64,000 bases of DNA. Origin: Agapanthus africanus (Eukaryota > Streptophyta > Magnoliopsida > Asparagales > Amaryllidaceae). The notes below the pieces were generated by a model that made no database searches, was not told the DNA's origin, and was given only the letters and a program-made list of their open reading frames with translations. Numbering within the stretch: the stretch's first letter is position 1; every line of letters starts with the position of its first letter. The stretch is from positions 261,945,077 to 262,009,076 of the forward strand of contig CM057349.1 of assembly GCA_030015575.1 (NCBI GenBank). Reading direction: 5' to 3'. Both the position numbers and the translations under genes were made by a program. Of the stretch, positions 8,467 to 20,880 are shown piece by piece.

Positions 8467-9199
8467 AATCCTAGTACAGAAAGTAAAATATACATACAAC
8501 GGGTACATCGACCGTAACCTGGCCGTGCCCCAAAATAATAATACAATCAAGCAGTGACGGCAGTCCACATGTCGGACGCTCGCCCCGCAATATCAAATGT
8601 ACATAATACAACAGAACAGTACTAGCATTGCATCCAGGCTATCCCCCACGACCGATCCGCAACATCACAGCAAAAACAGAACATCAACGTGAAAGTCACG
8701 TTCGCAAATCCGTCTAACCGGGCTATAGCAGTTAGACCGGATTTACCGATCGAGTGACATTCACGGTCGCAGATATAATGTAAATACTGTGAAATAATGT
8801 GTTTAAAAATATCCGATCGATCAAAATATAACAAGTGGGCCCCAAGTACTACTGTAGCACATCAAGAAATTCTGGGCCCAAAATTAATATTCCAAAACCC
8901 CAATTTTAACCCCAGAAAGCCTCTGTAAAAAGTTGGTGCAGTGAACCCAATAGAATGCGGTGGAACCGCGGCCCAAGGGGGGTTTGGCTGCGGTTCCGCG
9001 CTCCTACTGTAGACACACTTCATCGAATTTTCACAGATCTCTTATATTTTCCAGTACATCACTTTTCTGTAACCTGAAAAAAATTTCGACACCAGAAAAT
9101 TTTAACAGAAAACTGATGCAAGAAAAATGCGAATTTTGGAATTTTGGTCGATCGGAAATGCAAAACACATTAAACCAAGCTAGACTAAGTTAATAGCGA
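8467..9199 (-). other. L2 leader fragment with covarying hairpin
   Basis: Reverse complement of the family A leader, equivalent to about 474-1208 of L1. The hairpin lies at 8688-8765: CGTGAATGTCAC pairs with GTGACTTTCACG with one mismatch, and the inner arms AAATCCGGTCTAAC and GTTAGACGGATTT pair with a single bulge. No coding content. Confidence 0.85.
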
Positions 9200-9212
9200 G
9201 GCTCTGATACCA
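9200..9212 (-). other. L2 primer-binding site (initiator Met tRNA)
   Basis: GGCTCTGATACCA is the reverse complement of the PBS, one base from the LTR edge at 9214. Confidence 0.95.
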
Positions 9213-9213
9213 C

Positions 9214-11453
9214 TGTAAGTGCACGGCGGCGCCCCGGCCGTCAATCCGACGGCCAAATGCGGAAGCGGTGATAAACTTTAATTTTACTGAACTGGAAAAC
9301 CGCCGCGCACTAATACCCGGATCGAACCATTAATTAGTCCTAGCTATCTACAAGAAAAGGAATAGAGATATACCGACGATCCAAGTCCTCCGGTCTTCTC
9401 GTCATCGTCCCGATCTCCCGCGGAAGCTCCGGTCTCCACCTCGTCGTCGGAAGGGCACCACATCGCCTACTTCTTTTACGGGCTCCCACCTCAATGCCGA
9501 GGCAACTCGGGCATGAAACCGGCTACTCGACGTGCCCAAGATTTACTGTAGAATGTGTGAAGAACCATGTCTCACTTTGGGGTTGTGGAATTGCCTTTGT
9601 GGTGGAGGAAAAAGAACTTGGAATTTTGGAGAGTCTTCTTGTGTGATTTTTGGAGCATCAAGAGAACCAAAAATTGCCACACCAAAATCAATCATCCCCC
9701 TTCCAATAGTGGCCGGCCCTCTTAGGAAAAACGGGAGAGAGGAAAAAGTCAAGGGGGAGGTGACCATATCAATTATCCAAAAAGAGAGAGAGAGAGGAAT
9801 GGTTATCATAAGAAAAGAAATGATCACAAGAAAAGTCCTCACACAACAACCATACCCCTCAACATCATCAACAATCATGACTTTAAAAGTCAAGCCATGA
9901 TGGAGTCAAAACAAGTCAATGATGGTGAAGTGATCATGAAGCAATAAGATGCAAAGAACCCCCTCCACAAACACTTATTTGCAACAATGCAAATAAGCCC
10001 TCCTCCACCAATCTTCGGCCAATGAACGGAACAAAGGAAATCGGCCGAAACGGAAAGCAAACTGGCAACTCCAGAAAACTGGTCCCGTAATAAATTACAA
10101 GAAAACCCCGATACTATGCATACACACCCGCATCTGTATTTCGACCGAAATACAGATGCAATGAGACAAAATCTACACTGTACTATACTAGGATCCGGCT
10201 TAAACCAAAGCCGGCTAGTAATATCTGTTCGATCCTGATCCGTGCAATACCGCACGTATCTGATCGAACCCTGCCATATAACCATAGGGCCTATAGTACA
10301 AACTGTCCGATCCTGATCCGTGCAATACCGCACGTATCTGATCGGACCTTGCCATATCTCCATACGGCCTCTACAACCTTTCGCCCGAAAGCTGAGTAAC
10401 TGAATGTGGGGGACTCTAAAGACTCGTCAACACCTTGGTTGTGGATTTAACCACTAGCACGTTAGAGGTATAAGCCAATACATAACGGGCTACCAGGTAT
10501 TGACCAAAAGGGACGTCTGTGAGCGAACTCAGCCTGACTCCCTACTGAGCCTGTCAGTGACAATATCCGTACAGTCCGGTCCGTTCGTCTATGAGCATCG
10601 CATGGCGGGCCTAGGGGGTTGGTAAAAGTCAGACCCCCAAAAGCGGTACAAGTCGTGTCGGAGTGTAGCCCAGAACACCCTGAGATACTACTGGAATACC
10701 TACCAGTAAATCTCCTTGCCTCGGCCGAGGGCTTCGTGTAATGGCTCTCCTAGACACAGCACGACCTCACCCCCAATACCGGGAGAGACGAACCCCTGAA
10801 GATACGCTCACTGCCTCCATGTGGCTCGGGACTGTACCCAACTAAAACATGTTTGCACGACTCCTTTGAGCCGTGGTAGGGTAGTAATCAAAGTACAGTG
10901 GGAACTCACACGAGACAAATGACGATCCCCAGGTCGATGAACTAACCTGCACACATGTCACCAGGGAACTGCCATCTGACGTCTGGTATATGACCAACTA
11001 GCATGTTCCCGGCGAGTCCTGTCCGGTGTACTCATAACCCAATGAGCACCTGTATACATCTTAGGTGATCCAACTGACACCAGTGGCTTGTGAGACCGGC
11101 CACCGCCTCTCGTCGGGGTCTCGACTGTATACACTAGTCTACTATGGAGAATCGATGCCCTGTCTCGAAACTCTCACGACTAGGGACCTTTTAAGGATAT
11201 GCTTATAGACCCCCAGCTCCCACTTATATGATCGCCCTCATACTGCTGGTGGTCAAGCAAGAATCCTAGGGGCTCTACCAACGTGTAATAGCGACTTGTC
11301 AGGTCACCTGAAGCAGTACACGATGATAAAGGTAAACCAGATAGCATACTATCATCTCGAGTAAGACTGTCCTACCGGGATAGGTCCTCCATCAATCATT
11401 GCAATCACGTACCTGTGACCTAATAATTGACTCTGAGGGCACTATCTCCAACA
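9214..11453 (-). repeat. L2 5' LTR (complete, family A, 2240 bp)
   Basis: Bounded by TGTAAGTGCAC at 9214 (LTR end) and TCTCCAACA at 11453 (LTR start). It contains the palindrome CCTCGGCCGAGG (10719-10730), TACTGG/CCAGTA (10688-10707), the 78-bp duplication and GGCCGGCC (9711-9718). It lies head-on to the L1 3' LTR across about 750 bases. Confidence 0.93.
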
Positions 11454-11455
11454 AT

Positions 11456-14400
11456 AATAACATACTGACAGGGCCAAACTACAAAGATTGGCTCAGGAAT
11501 GTCAAGATGGCAATCACTTATGATAAGCTGGGGTATCTTCTTACCACCAAAGCTCCCCCTGTCCCAGGTCCCAAAACCAGCGTCGCGGATAGGGAAATCC
11601 GTAAGACCTGGGAAATCGACTGCGCGAAGGCCAAGTGCCTCGTGCTTGCCTCTATGGACAACGAACATCAGAGGAGGCATGAGAATATGGAACTCGAATC
11701 CATATTTCTCCATACAAAAGAACTGTATGGAGAGTAATCTCGTATCGCAAGATACGAAGTGTCGAAGAAGTTGTTTTCGGCAAGATTGGCCGTCGGATCA
11801 TCGGTAGCGGAACACGTGCTTAAGATGATTGGCTACATAGAGAAGCTCGCGGACCTTGGGACCACGTTGGAGAATGAGCTCTATACGGACTTGATTCTTC
11901 AGTCCCTTCCATCCACTTACGCCCAGTTCATCCTGAATTTCAACTTGCAAGAAAAGGAAGTTGAACTTTCAGAGCTCCTCAACATGCTGAGGAGTGCAGA
12001 GGGCACCCTACAGAAAGGTAGGGAGACATCCACTTTGTTTGTAGGAGGATCTTCCTCTTCTAAGTCCAAGGCGAAAGCCAAGGGAAAGAAGAAGAAAGCC
12101 CCCGCCAAACCAAGGGGCGGTGTCAGTAAAGTGGATACGAAGGGAAAGACAAAAGCAACAAAGGTAGCGGGGAAGCTTGTGGGGAAAGAAGAATGCTTTT
12201 ACTGTCACAAGAGTGGACACTGGAAAAAAGATTGCAGGGCTTGGAAAGCCAGGACACAGGATCTGAAGCAGGTTGCGGCTTCAGCTTCAGGTGTGTATGT
12301 TATTGAAAACTGTCTATCAATAAACTCTATTTCCTGGGTATTGGATACCGGATCAGGATCTCATATCTGTAATTCATTGCAGGCGTTGAGAAAGCGTAGG
12401 TTTTTGAAAGCAGGTGACATGACCTTCAGAGTTGCAAACGGAGCTAGCATGGATGCTGAGGCCGTGGGGGACTATCACCTGGGTTTGTCAAATGGACATT
12501 TTTTGGTTTTGCGTGGTTGTTATTTTGTACCAAATGCAACTTGTAATATCATTTCTGTATCTTTATTATCTAAAGAAGGTTATGAATTTGCATTTGTAAG
12601 TAATGTTGTGAACATTCACCTTAATCAAGTTCTGATTGGGTCAGGTACATTAAACAACGGTATATACGTATTGAACCAACCATAGATTTTCAATGTCCAG
12701 AATACACACAAAAGAAAGTCTCCAGAAATCAATAAAACTTTCTTATGGCATTGTAGACTGGGTCACATCAATGAGAGAAGGTTGACTAAGTTACATAAAG
12801 AAGGATATTTGGATCCGTTCGAGTATCAATCTTATGCAACTTGTCAATCCTGTCTCAAAGGAAAGATGACAAAGACTCCGTTCACTGGACACGGAGTAAG
12901 AGCGAGCGAGCTCTTGGGACTCGTACACAGCGATGTGTGCGGTCCAATGTCTACGCATGCACGAAGCGGTTATTCTTACTTCATTACTTTTACGGATGAT
13001 TTTTCAAGGTTCGGACATGTCTTCTTAATGAAACATAAATCTGAAGCCTTTGAAAAATTCCAGGAATACAAGAATGAAGTAGAAAAACAAACAGGCAAAA
13101 GTATCAAAACACTAAGATCTGATCGAGGTAGTCAATACTTGAGTGCCGAGTTCCTGAAATACTTAAAAGAGAATGGAATTCTCTCTCAGCTTACTCCTCC
13201 ATACACTCCGCAATATAACGGTGTATCGGAGAGACGGAACCGAACCCTATTGGATATGGTAAGGTCCATGATGAGTAACGCTGAGTTACCGCGATCATTC
13301 TGGGGATATGCGCTAGAATCAGCTGCATACCTTTTGAACCGAGTTCCAACTAAGACTGTGCCTACCACACCATATGAATTATGGAGTGGGAAGAAACCCT
13401 ATCTTCAAGACCTGAAGGTCTGGGGATGTCCAGCTTTTGTCAAAAAGCAGCATGCGGACAAACTCGAGGCACGCTCAGTACTGTGCAAGTTTGTGGGATA
13501 CCCAAAGAACACCAGGGGGTATCTTTTCTACCACGCAGAAGAACAAAAGGTATTTGCTTCTCGTAATGCCCACTTCCTAGAACACCAGTTCTTGGAAAAG
13601 GAGATTAATGGGAGCGTAGTAGAACTGGAAGAAATTCCAGAACCACAAGCTATTACTGAAAGCTTAGTAGAACCAGAGGGTTCGAAAGATCAGGACATTC
13701 CTACGCCGCTCCGCAGGAGTAGTAGGCAGTCTCATCCGCCCGAGAGATACTACGGTTTTCTCATAGACGGGGATAGAGAGGACTACATCATTGATAGTGA
13801 TGAGCCTACTAGCTTCCAGCAAGCCATTCAGAGCGTTGACTCGGTAAAATGGCTGGATGCAATGCGGATCGAAATGGAGTCCATGTACACCAACAAGGTA
13901 TGGACGTTGGACATTGCTCCAGATGGGGTAAAACCCGTAGGATGCAAGTGGATCTTCAAAAGGAAGATTGGTGTAGATGGACAGGTTGAGACCTATAAGG
14001 CTAGACTTGTTGCAAAGGGTTTTCGTCAAAGACCTGGTTTGGACTATGATGAAACCTTTTCTCCAGTAGCTATGCTGAAATCCATTCGGATCCTTCTTGC
14101 CATTGCTGCTTTCCATGATTATGAGATTTGGCAGATAGACGTAAAGACCGCTTTTCTAAATGGAAATTTAGAAGAGTGCGTCTATATGGACCAGCCAGAG
14201 GGTTTCATTCAGAGTGGGAGCAGCGGAAAGGTGTGCAAGTTGCTTAAGTCCATCTATGGACTAAAGCAGGCATCGCGGAGTTGGAACATCTGTTTTGATG
14301 AGACGGTCAAAGAATTTGGCTTTATCAAAAATCTAGATGAACCATGCATCTATAGTAGATTTGTAGCAAGAACTGTCGTATTCCTCGTTTTATACGTGGA

Positions 14401-15379
14401 TGACATTCTGTTGATAGGAAATGACATTCCTATTCTACAATCTGTCAAGGGGTTCTTGTCACACAGGTTCTCCATGAAAGACCTGGGTGATGCTTCCTAC
14501 ATTCTGGGGATCCGGATCTATCATGATAGATCCTAGAGGGTATTAGGACTTTCGCAGTCCAGGTACATCGACACCATACTGAAAAGATTCAGTATGGAAG
14601 ATTCCAAGCGCGGTAATCTACCGGCTTGTCACGGGATCACTCTCTCCAAAGAGATGTCTCCCAAGACTGATTTGGAAAGGGATCGCATGTCTATTATACC
14701 TTACGCTTCTGCGGTAGGCTCTATAATGTATGCGATGTTGTGTACCAGACCAGATGTGGCTTATGCACTGAGTGTAGTAAGCAGGTATCAGTCAAACCCT
14801 GGGGAGAAACACTGGATAGCGGTAAAGAACATTCTTAAGTACCTGAGAAGGACTAAGGAGATGTTCTTGGTGTATGGCGGGAAAGACCTCCAGATCGAGG
14901 CCTTTGCTGACTCCAGCTTCCAGAGTGACAAGGATGATTCTAAGTCCATGTCGGGCTTTGTCTTTACCCTCAATGGAGGGGCGGTGTGTTGGAAGAGTTC
15001 CAAACAGGAAACCGTTGCTGACTCGACTATGGAAGCGGAATATATCGCTGCTGCAGATGCCGCAAAAGAAGCCGTCTGGATGAGGAAGTTCTTGAAAGAA
15101 CTTCAGGTGGTTCCGTCCATTGTTGATCCAATACCTCTGTATTGCGACAACAACGGGGCTATAGCATTAGCGAAGGAACCCAGGTCCCATCAGAAATCCA
15201 GACACATCTTGAGGCGGTATCATCTGATCAGGGAGATCGTGGATCGCAAGGAGATCGAGGTTCGGAGGGTTGCTTCAGAAGATAACACTGCAGATCCATT
15301 CACCAAGGCCTTGCCCCAGACTCAGTTCGAGCGGCTGATCGAGATGATAGGTCTTCGATACGCCAGTACATGGCCTTAG
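11456..15379 (+). pseudogene. gag-pol: L3 Gag-Pol polyprotein with three nonsense codons
   Basis: One frame, collinear with the intact L7 polyprotein, is broken by TAA at 11735-11737 and TAG at 12683-12685 and 14534-14536. L7 has Gln, Gln and Lys at those places; no frameshift was found. Visible in order: Gag; a CX2CX4HX4C zinc knuckle (about 12190-12231); protease DTGSGSH (12344-12364); integrase HHCC start (from 12749); catalytic Asp at 12932 and 13121 and Glu at 13229; reverse transcriptase YVDD (14393-14404); RNase H with Asp at 14909 and the MEAEY motif. Near the second integrase Asp it reads DRGSQY where L7 reads DRGGEY. Gag lacks about 15 N-terminal residues because of L2. No functional polyprotein can be made. 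Confidence 0.95.
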
Positions 15380-15380
15380 T

Positions 15381-15393
15381 GCATGTAGGAGAT
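15381..15393 (+). other. L3 polypurine tract, mutated
   Basis: GCATGTAGGAGAT differs from the GCAAGTGGGAGAT of the other elements at two positions. It abuts the LTR start TGTTAGTGTATA. Confidence 0.75.
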
Positions 15394-17470
15394 TGTTAGT
15401 GTATAAGCCCTAGAGGCCATTACTGTATCATACTAGTTTGTATATTACTTAATGGAAGCTTGGGATATTCGCAGTTGTATATACAATCTTGCTCAAAATG
15501 GTAGTATGCTACTTGGTTTGTTTCTACTTTAATGTGTATATGTGTTTCTTTTAGCATATTATCTATACATATTAGTGGAGCCCTTAGGATCTTTGCTTGA
15601 TTACCAGCGTTGTGATGGCAGTCACACTCACGGGGGCTGGGTAATCTACAAGCACATCCTTATACACGTCCTTAGTCGTGGGATTATCGAGACAAGGCAT
15701 CGATACTCCGGAGTAGACTAGCGTATGCGCTTCTCATCCCAGTGCGGGAGGCGGTCTGTCCCACAGCCGTCAGTACGTCGTACTTGAGATAGTATACGGG
15801 TGCTCGTTAAGGCTACGGGTACACTGGACAGGACTCATCAGGAACTGTTGGTTGGTATTATACCTATCGTCAGTTATCAGTTCCCAGGTGACGTGAGTAC
15901 AGCTTAGTCCGCTGACTTGACACTGTCACTTCGCTTCAAGTGTGTTCCCACTGTACTTTGACTACTATCCTACCACGGCTCAAAAGAGTCGTGCAAACAG
16001 GTAGTAGTTGGGTGCAGTCCCGAAGCACTTGGAGGCAGTGACGGTTAGACAGGATTCGTCTCTCCCAGTATTGGGGGTTGACATCGTGGTGTGTCTAGGA
16101 GAGCCATTACACGAGTAGTCCCTGGCCAGGGCAAGCGAGATATACTGGTAGGTTTCCAGTGTTATCTCAGGGTGTTCTGGGCTTCACTCCGACACGATTT
16201 GTACCGCTATTAGGGGACTGACGTTTACCGCCCCCTAGGCCCGCCATGCGATGTATCAGACGAACAGACCGGACTGTACGGAGACTGTCACATTCAGGCT
16301 CAGTAGGAGTTCAGATGGGGTTCACCTCGTCAGTCTTCTTATCGGCATCTACCTGGGGACCGTTACGTACAGCTAGTGCCGCTTGCGGTCTGTGGTTAAA
16401 CCCACTGCCAGCGTAGTGTCGAGTCTTTAGAGTCCCACACAGAGGGCTATTCGCCTTTAGGCAAAATGAGTAGAGGTCGCGTAGTTTTGCGACAGGGTTC
16501 GTTCACATCCGCGCACTTGTGCACGTTTGTTGTCCGGACAGCTTATACTAGCGGGCTTTGGTTTAAGCCGGATCCTAGTATATGATTTGGGATTGGTTTT
16601 ATCTCTTTGTGTTCGTGTTCCTCGGAACATGAACGCGGGTGTGTATGCACAGTTGATTGAGGCGGAGGAAGAGTTTTTTCATTGGGGTTTTGGAACGGGT
16701 GTGTATGCACAGTTGACAGTCGTCTTTTTCCAAACCCTAATGATCTTGTGATTTATCAATTAATAATATTAATTAAATGAAATTGTGTCATGGTTGGGCT
16801 TGTTGACTTGTTGACCAATGTTGACTAGTTGACTAGGTTTGAAACTTTGACCATCATCATTAGCTTTTTAGATGCTCTTTGATCTTTGCAAAATCATTTA
16901 TGGTGATATGATAATGGTCTATTCAAACTAACCATCACCTTTTCATTTTTGATTAATACTATTTTTGATAAATCACTTATATTTTGTTATGGTTGTAAAA
17001 ACCATTTCATTCGATCATATTCACTCTCTCTCCTCTCTTCTTCTTCCTCCTCCTCTAGTTCAAGGAGATTCATTCTCATGTGTTGAGAAACCTCTCCTTG
17101 AGATAAAAATACCCTAAGCCACTCTCTACTCACTCTAGGGTTGAAGGTCTAGCAAGCCAAAGACCTTGGTTCTCTCAAAGTTCAAGAAAGGAGCCCAAAG
17201 TTGAACCCTCAGGTGGATCCATCTTTGACGAAAGAAGGCGACGAAGAAAGCACCATCCAACCTCTACAAAGGTTTCAAGAAGAAGGAGTTCAAGTGAGGT
17301 ATAACACCTTTTCCGAGTAGCTAACTCTCTTTAGCTTGGTACCTAGTTTTGTTTAGAAAAGATCCCGACTTTTGCTAGTCCATGTTGCCTAGTGCGCTAA
17401 AAATTTGTTTTTTTTATACCGTTTCCGCCTCCCCGCAAGAACCGGGGTCGGCATCGTGGACTTAAAGACA
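15394..17470 (+). repeat. L3 3' LTR (family B, about 2.08 kb)
   Basis: It starts TGTTAGTGTATAAGCCC and ends near GTGGACTTAAAGACA, where the family end is GTGGACTTACA, so the last few bases are mutated and the edge is uncertain by about 4 bases (17466 or 17470). It holds GTAG-TATG-CTAC (15501-15512), palindrome CCCTGGCCAGGG (16120-16131) and TACTGG/CCAGTG. GGGTGTGTATGCACAGTTGA occurs twice (near 16636 and 16697), once in L7. Confidence 0.88.
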
Positions 17471-18819
17471 TCAAGTGAGAAAATCCATCTTAAGTGAACA
17501 AATACTTGTTAATGCAAAGTAATATATCAAATATATAATTATACATTAAATCATTAAATCAACACTTGATTTAACGATCCGGTCATATCGCATATGACCG
17601 ACTAATATCCAATGTATCGACTTATCGAATCAATCCTTGATTCGATAACTAGGTTATATCGCATACAACCAATCGATACATTCATCGCGAGAATAGAATA
17701 CGGTATCACATACACGCATTATTCTCGGTCCCGCACATATCTCATATGCGCTCCTATTTCGTTTCGCTTGAGCCAGGAAACCTCTGTATAGGACTCTAAA
17801 GACTCGTCAATACGCCGGCAGCAGGTGATGATCATATCAAACACCCACAAGACGCAAGCGGTCTGCTAAACATAACGGCCACCCAGGTATTGAGCGATCA
17901 GAAGATCGACGAGCAAGCCCGCTCACACTCCTGTGAATCCAACCAGTAACACTTACCGTACAGTCCGGTCTCGTCGTCTGATATGTCCCATATCTTGCCT
18001 AGGGGTGGTAAACGTCAGACCCCAATAGCTCGATAAGTCGTGTCGATATGAGGTCTATAACAGTTCGAGAAACTACTGGTAACACTTACCAGTAAATCTC
18101 AGCAACCGTGGCCAGGGATTTCCGGTTATAGCCAATCGAACACAGCGCAATATCAACCCCCTATACCGGGAGAGACGAATCCCCTCCTATCGTCATTGCC
18201 TCCATGTAAATCGGGACTGTACCCAAAAACCACCGTTTTGCACGCCCTCTTGGACGTGGTAAGGTGGAAATCAAAGCACAGTGGGAATCACACAAGACTC
18301 TATGACGATCTCGGGTCTACAGACTAATCTGTACCAGTGTCACCAGAAAACTGCCATCTGACGTAAGGTATAATACCATCTGCGAGTTCTCGGCGAGTTC
18401 GTCCAGTGTACCCAGTCTCCACTGAGCACCCGTATATCATCTCTGATGTCAAACACCAATGGATTTGGGATCATCCATCGCCCATCAGTATGGGTCGAGA
18501 AGGTATACGCTAGTCTACTCTGGTATATCGATGCCCCGTCTCGATACACCCACGACTAGGGACCTTGAAGGATGTACTTATGGACTACCATGTCCCCACT
18601 AGTATGATCTGCATCATAGTCCAGGTAGTCAAGTACACATCCTAAGGGCTTTACTAACATGTAACAGAGAGACAATTAGTGTACACGTTAAGGCAAAGTG
18701 CAACCAGATAGCATACTATCATGTCGAGCAAGAAAGTCCTCCCTATATATGTCCAAGCATCCACTACAATATACATTCTATGTATAGTAATGCCCTCTAG
18801 GGCATACATATAACTAGCA
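17471..18819 (-). repeat. L4: family C LTR fragment, reverse strand
   Basis: This is the first 1.35 kb of a family C LTR on the minus strand. The LTR start reads TGCTAGTTATATG (18819 leftwards; TGTTAG in other copies). It is cut on the left by L3. The GGCC palindrome is imperfect here (CCGTGGCCAGGG, about 18106-18117). It may be part of a longer element whose remainder is upstream. Confidence 0.85.
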
Positions 18820-20880
18820 CTTTATCTTAACATGTACTCTGATTGTCTCTATTACATGTTGATAAAGCCCTTAGAATATGTACTCGACTACTGGGACTAT
18901 GATGAGATCATACTAGTGGGGCCACGGTAGTCGACGAGTACATCCTATAACTGTTCCTAGTCGAGGGTGTATCGAGACAGGGCATCGATGCACCAGAGTA
19001 GACTAGCGTATACGCATCTTAACACATATGATGGGCTATGGATGATCCCATATCCATCGGTGTTTGACATCAAGGATGGTGTACGGGTGCTCAGTGGAGA
19101 CTGGGTACACTGGACGGACTTGCCAAGAACTCCCAGATGGTATTATAACTCACGTCAGATGGCAGTTCTCCGGTGACACTGGTACAGAGTAGTCTGTTGA
19201 CCCGAGATCGTCATAGAGTCTTGTGTGATTCCCACTGTGCTTTTATTTCCACCTTACCACGTCCAAGAGGGCGTGCAAAATGGTGGTTTTTGGGTACAGT
19301 CCCGAATCACATGGAGGCAATGAGCGATAGGAGGGGATTCGTCTCTCTCGGTATAGGGAGTTGATATTGTGCTGTGTTCGATTGGCTATAACCGGAAATC
19401 TCTGGCCAAGGTTGCTGAGATTTACTGGTAAGTGTTATCAGTAGTTTCTCGAACTGTTATAGACCTCATATCGACACGACTTATCGAGCTACTGGGGTCT
19501 GACGTTTACCACCCTTAGGCAAGATATGCGACATATCAGACGACGAGACCGGACTGTACGGGAGTGTTATTGATTGGATTCGCGGGAGTACTAGCAGGCT
19601 TGCTTGTTGATCTTCTGATCGCTCAATACCCGGGTGGCCGTTACGTTTAGCACACCGCTTGCGGCTTATGGGTGTTTGATATGATCATCACCTACTGCCG
19701 GCGTATTGATGACTCTTTAAAGTCCTACACAGGGGTTTCCTGGCTCAAGCGAAACGGAGTAGGAGCGCATATGAGATATGTGCGAGACCGAGATTAATAC
19801 GATATGAGATACCGTATTATATTCTCGCGATTTGTGACATTGATCGGTTGTATGCGATATAGCCGGGTTATCGGATCAAGTGTTGATTCGATAAGTTGTT
19901 ACACATGATATTAGTCGGTTATAGCCGGGTTATTAAATCAAGAGTTGATTTAATAATTTAATGCATAATTATATATTTGATATATTACATTGCATTAACT
20001 AGTATTAGCTCACTTATGATTTATTTTCTCACAAGTTTGTGCATAAGTGTATATGTGATATGTATTTGTGTATATATGTTTGTATCATGCTTGATGATAC
20101 ATCAAAGTTGGGTGTATGAGACTCATACCAAGATTAGGGTTATTGTTTTATCTTAAGATTTAACAAAAGGGTTTAACTTAGTCAAAGTAATCAAGCTTGA
20201 AGAAGCTTGGAGAAGCTTTGACAAAGTCCACTCTTTTGTCATTTCTTTTGATATTCTTTAACCTAACCTTTAACCTAATGCTTTGGTTAATTCTCTACAT
20301 GAGTTAAGCATGATAGCTTAACTCGTCCATGGTTACATTATTGAGGATAAGTTTTCATTTGGATGGATTATTCTTTCTTCTTCTTCTTCTTCTTCAAGCT
20401 CCATCCAAAAGCTTACTAGCTCCAATGGTGCCATGAGAAAAAGAGTGAGAAAATCAATTCTAAAGTGAGCCCACTTCCTACTTCTTCATCCTCTACCACT
20501 TGCCATGTAGTAGAGTGTGTTCTCTTCACAAAGTTCATGACCTAGTGAAGGAATAGCTTGAGTTAGTGTCTCCCCGACGTAGATCATCTTCGGCCTCGAA
20601 GTCAACGAAGCAAGCACGTTCGTTCTTCTTGTAGAGCTTCTCTAGAGTCCGGAGTTCACGATCGCAGCGATGGGGACATCTATACGGAGCTAATGAAGTG
20701 AAGGACCGGATCTACAAAGGTTGTAATCCCTTTCACTTGTAGTTAAAGTGGTTAACTTGCTAGTTTTCGCCTAAACCCTAGTTTAAAGATCCGTATTAGA
20801 GTTGTTCGGCACGGCTAAAATTTTAATCGGGCCTGGTTGATGCCTCGTAGACCCTTGTGCGCGTGCCTAGCAACCCTACA
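18820..20880 (+). repeat. L5: family C LTR, first 121 bases missing
   Basis: Begins at the point equivalent to LTR base 122 (CTTTATCTTAAC) where L4 is inserted, and ends CAACCCTACA at 20880. It lies back to back with L4, forming a long inverted repeat. A CTT microsatellite is near 20377-20397. Whether it is a 3' LTR or a solo LTR cannot be told. Confidence 0.85.

Larger units (their letters stand above)
8467..11453 (-). mobile_element. L2: family A element fragment, reverse strand
   Basis: Read on the minus strand this is a complete LTR (11453 to 9214), PBS, and the first 730 or so bases of the leader, then it stops where L1 was inserted. The LTR edge TGTTGGAGATAG at 11453 abuts gag codons of L3, so L2 is nested in L3. 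The remainder should lie upstream of the window. LTR and leader are close relatives of L1. Confidence 0.9.
11454..17470 (+). mobile_element. L3: family B copia element, left end cut by L2
   Basis: Gag resumes at 11454-11458 (ATAAT, probably the right copy of the L2 target duplication), missing about the first 15 residues, and runs to the stop at 15379, a mutated PPT and a complete 3' LTR. The LTR end abuts reverse family C LTR sequence (L4), so L3 sits in L4. Its 5' LTR and leader must lie upstream of the window. Confidence 0.9.

Noticed and set aside
18967..19176. A frame of about 69 codons recurring in family C LTRs (18340-18549 minus, 44149-44358, 52318-52527)
   Set aside because: It recurs because the LTR recurs. 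It starts at a non-ATG codon, and the homologous stretch in family A LTRs has a stop in the same frame. No sign of protein constraint.
20375..20400. CTT microsatellite and other simple runs (45594-45616, 53760-53782, G run near 7967, A run near 63080)
   Set aside because: Ordinary low-complexity sequence inside LTRs or leader; nothing beyond slippage is needed.
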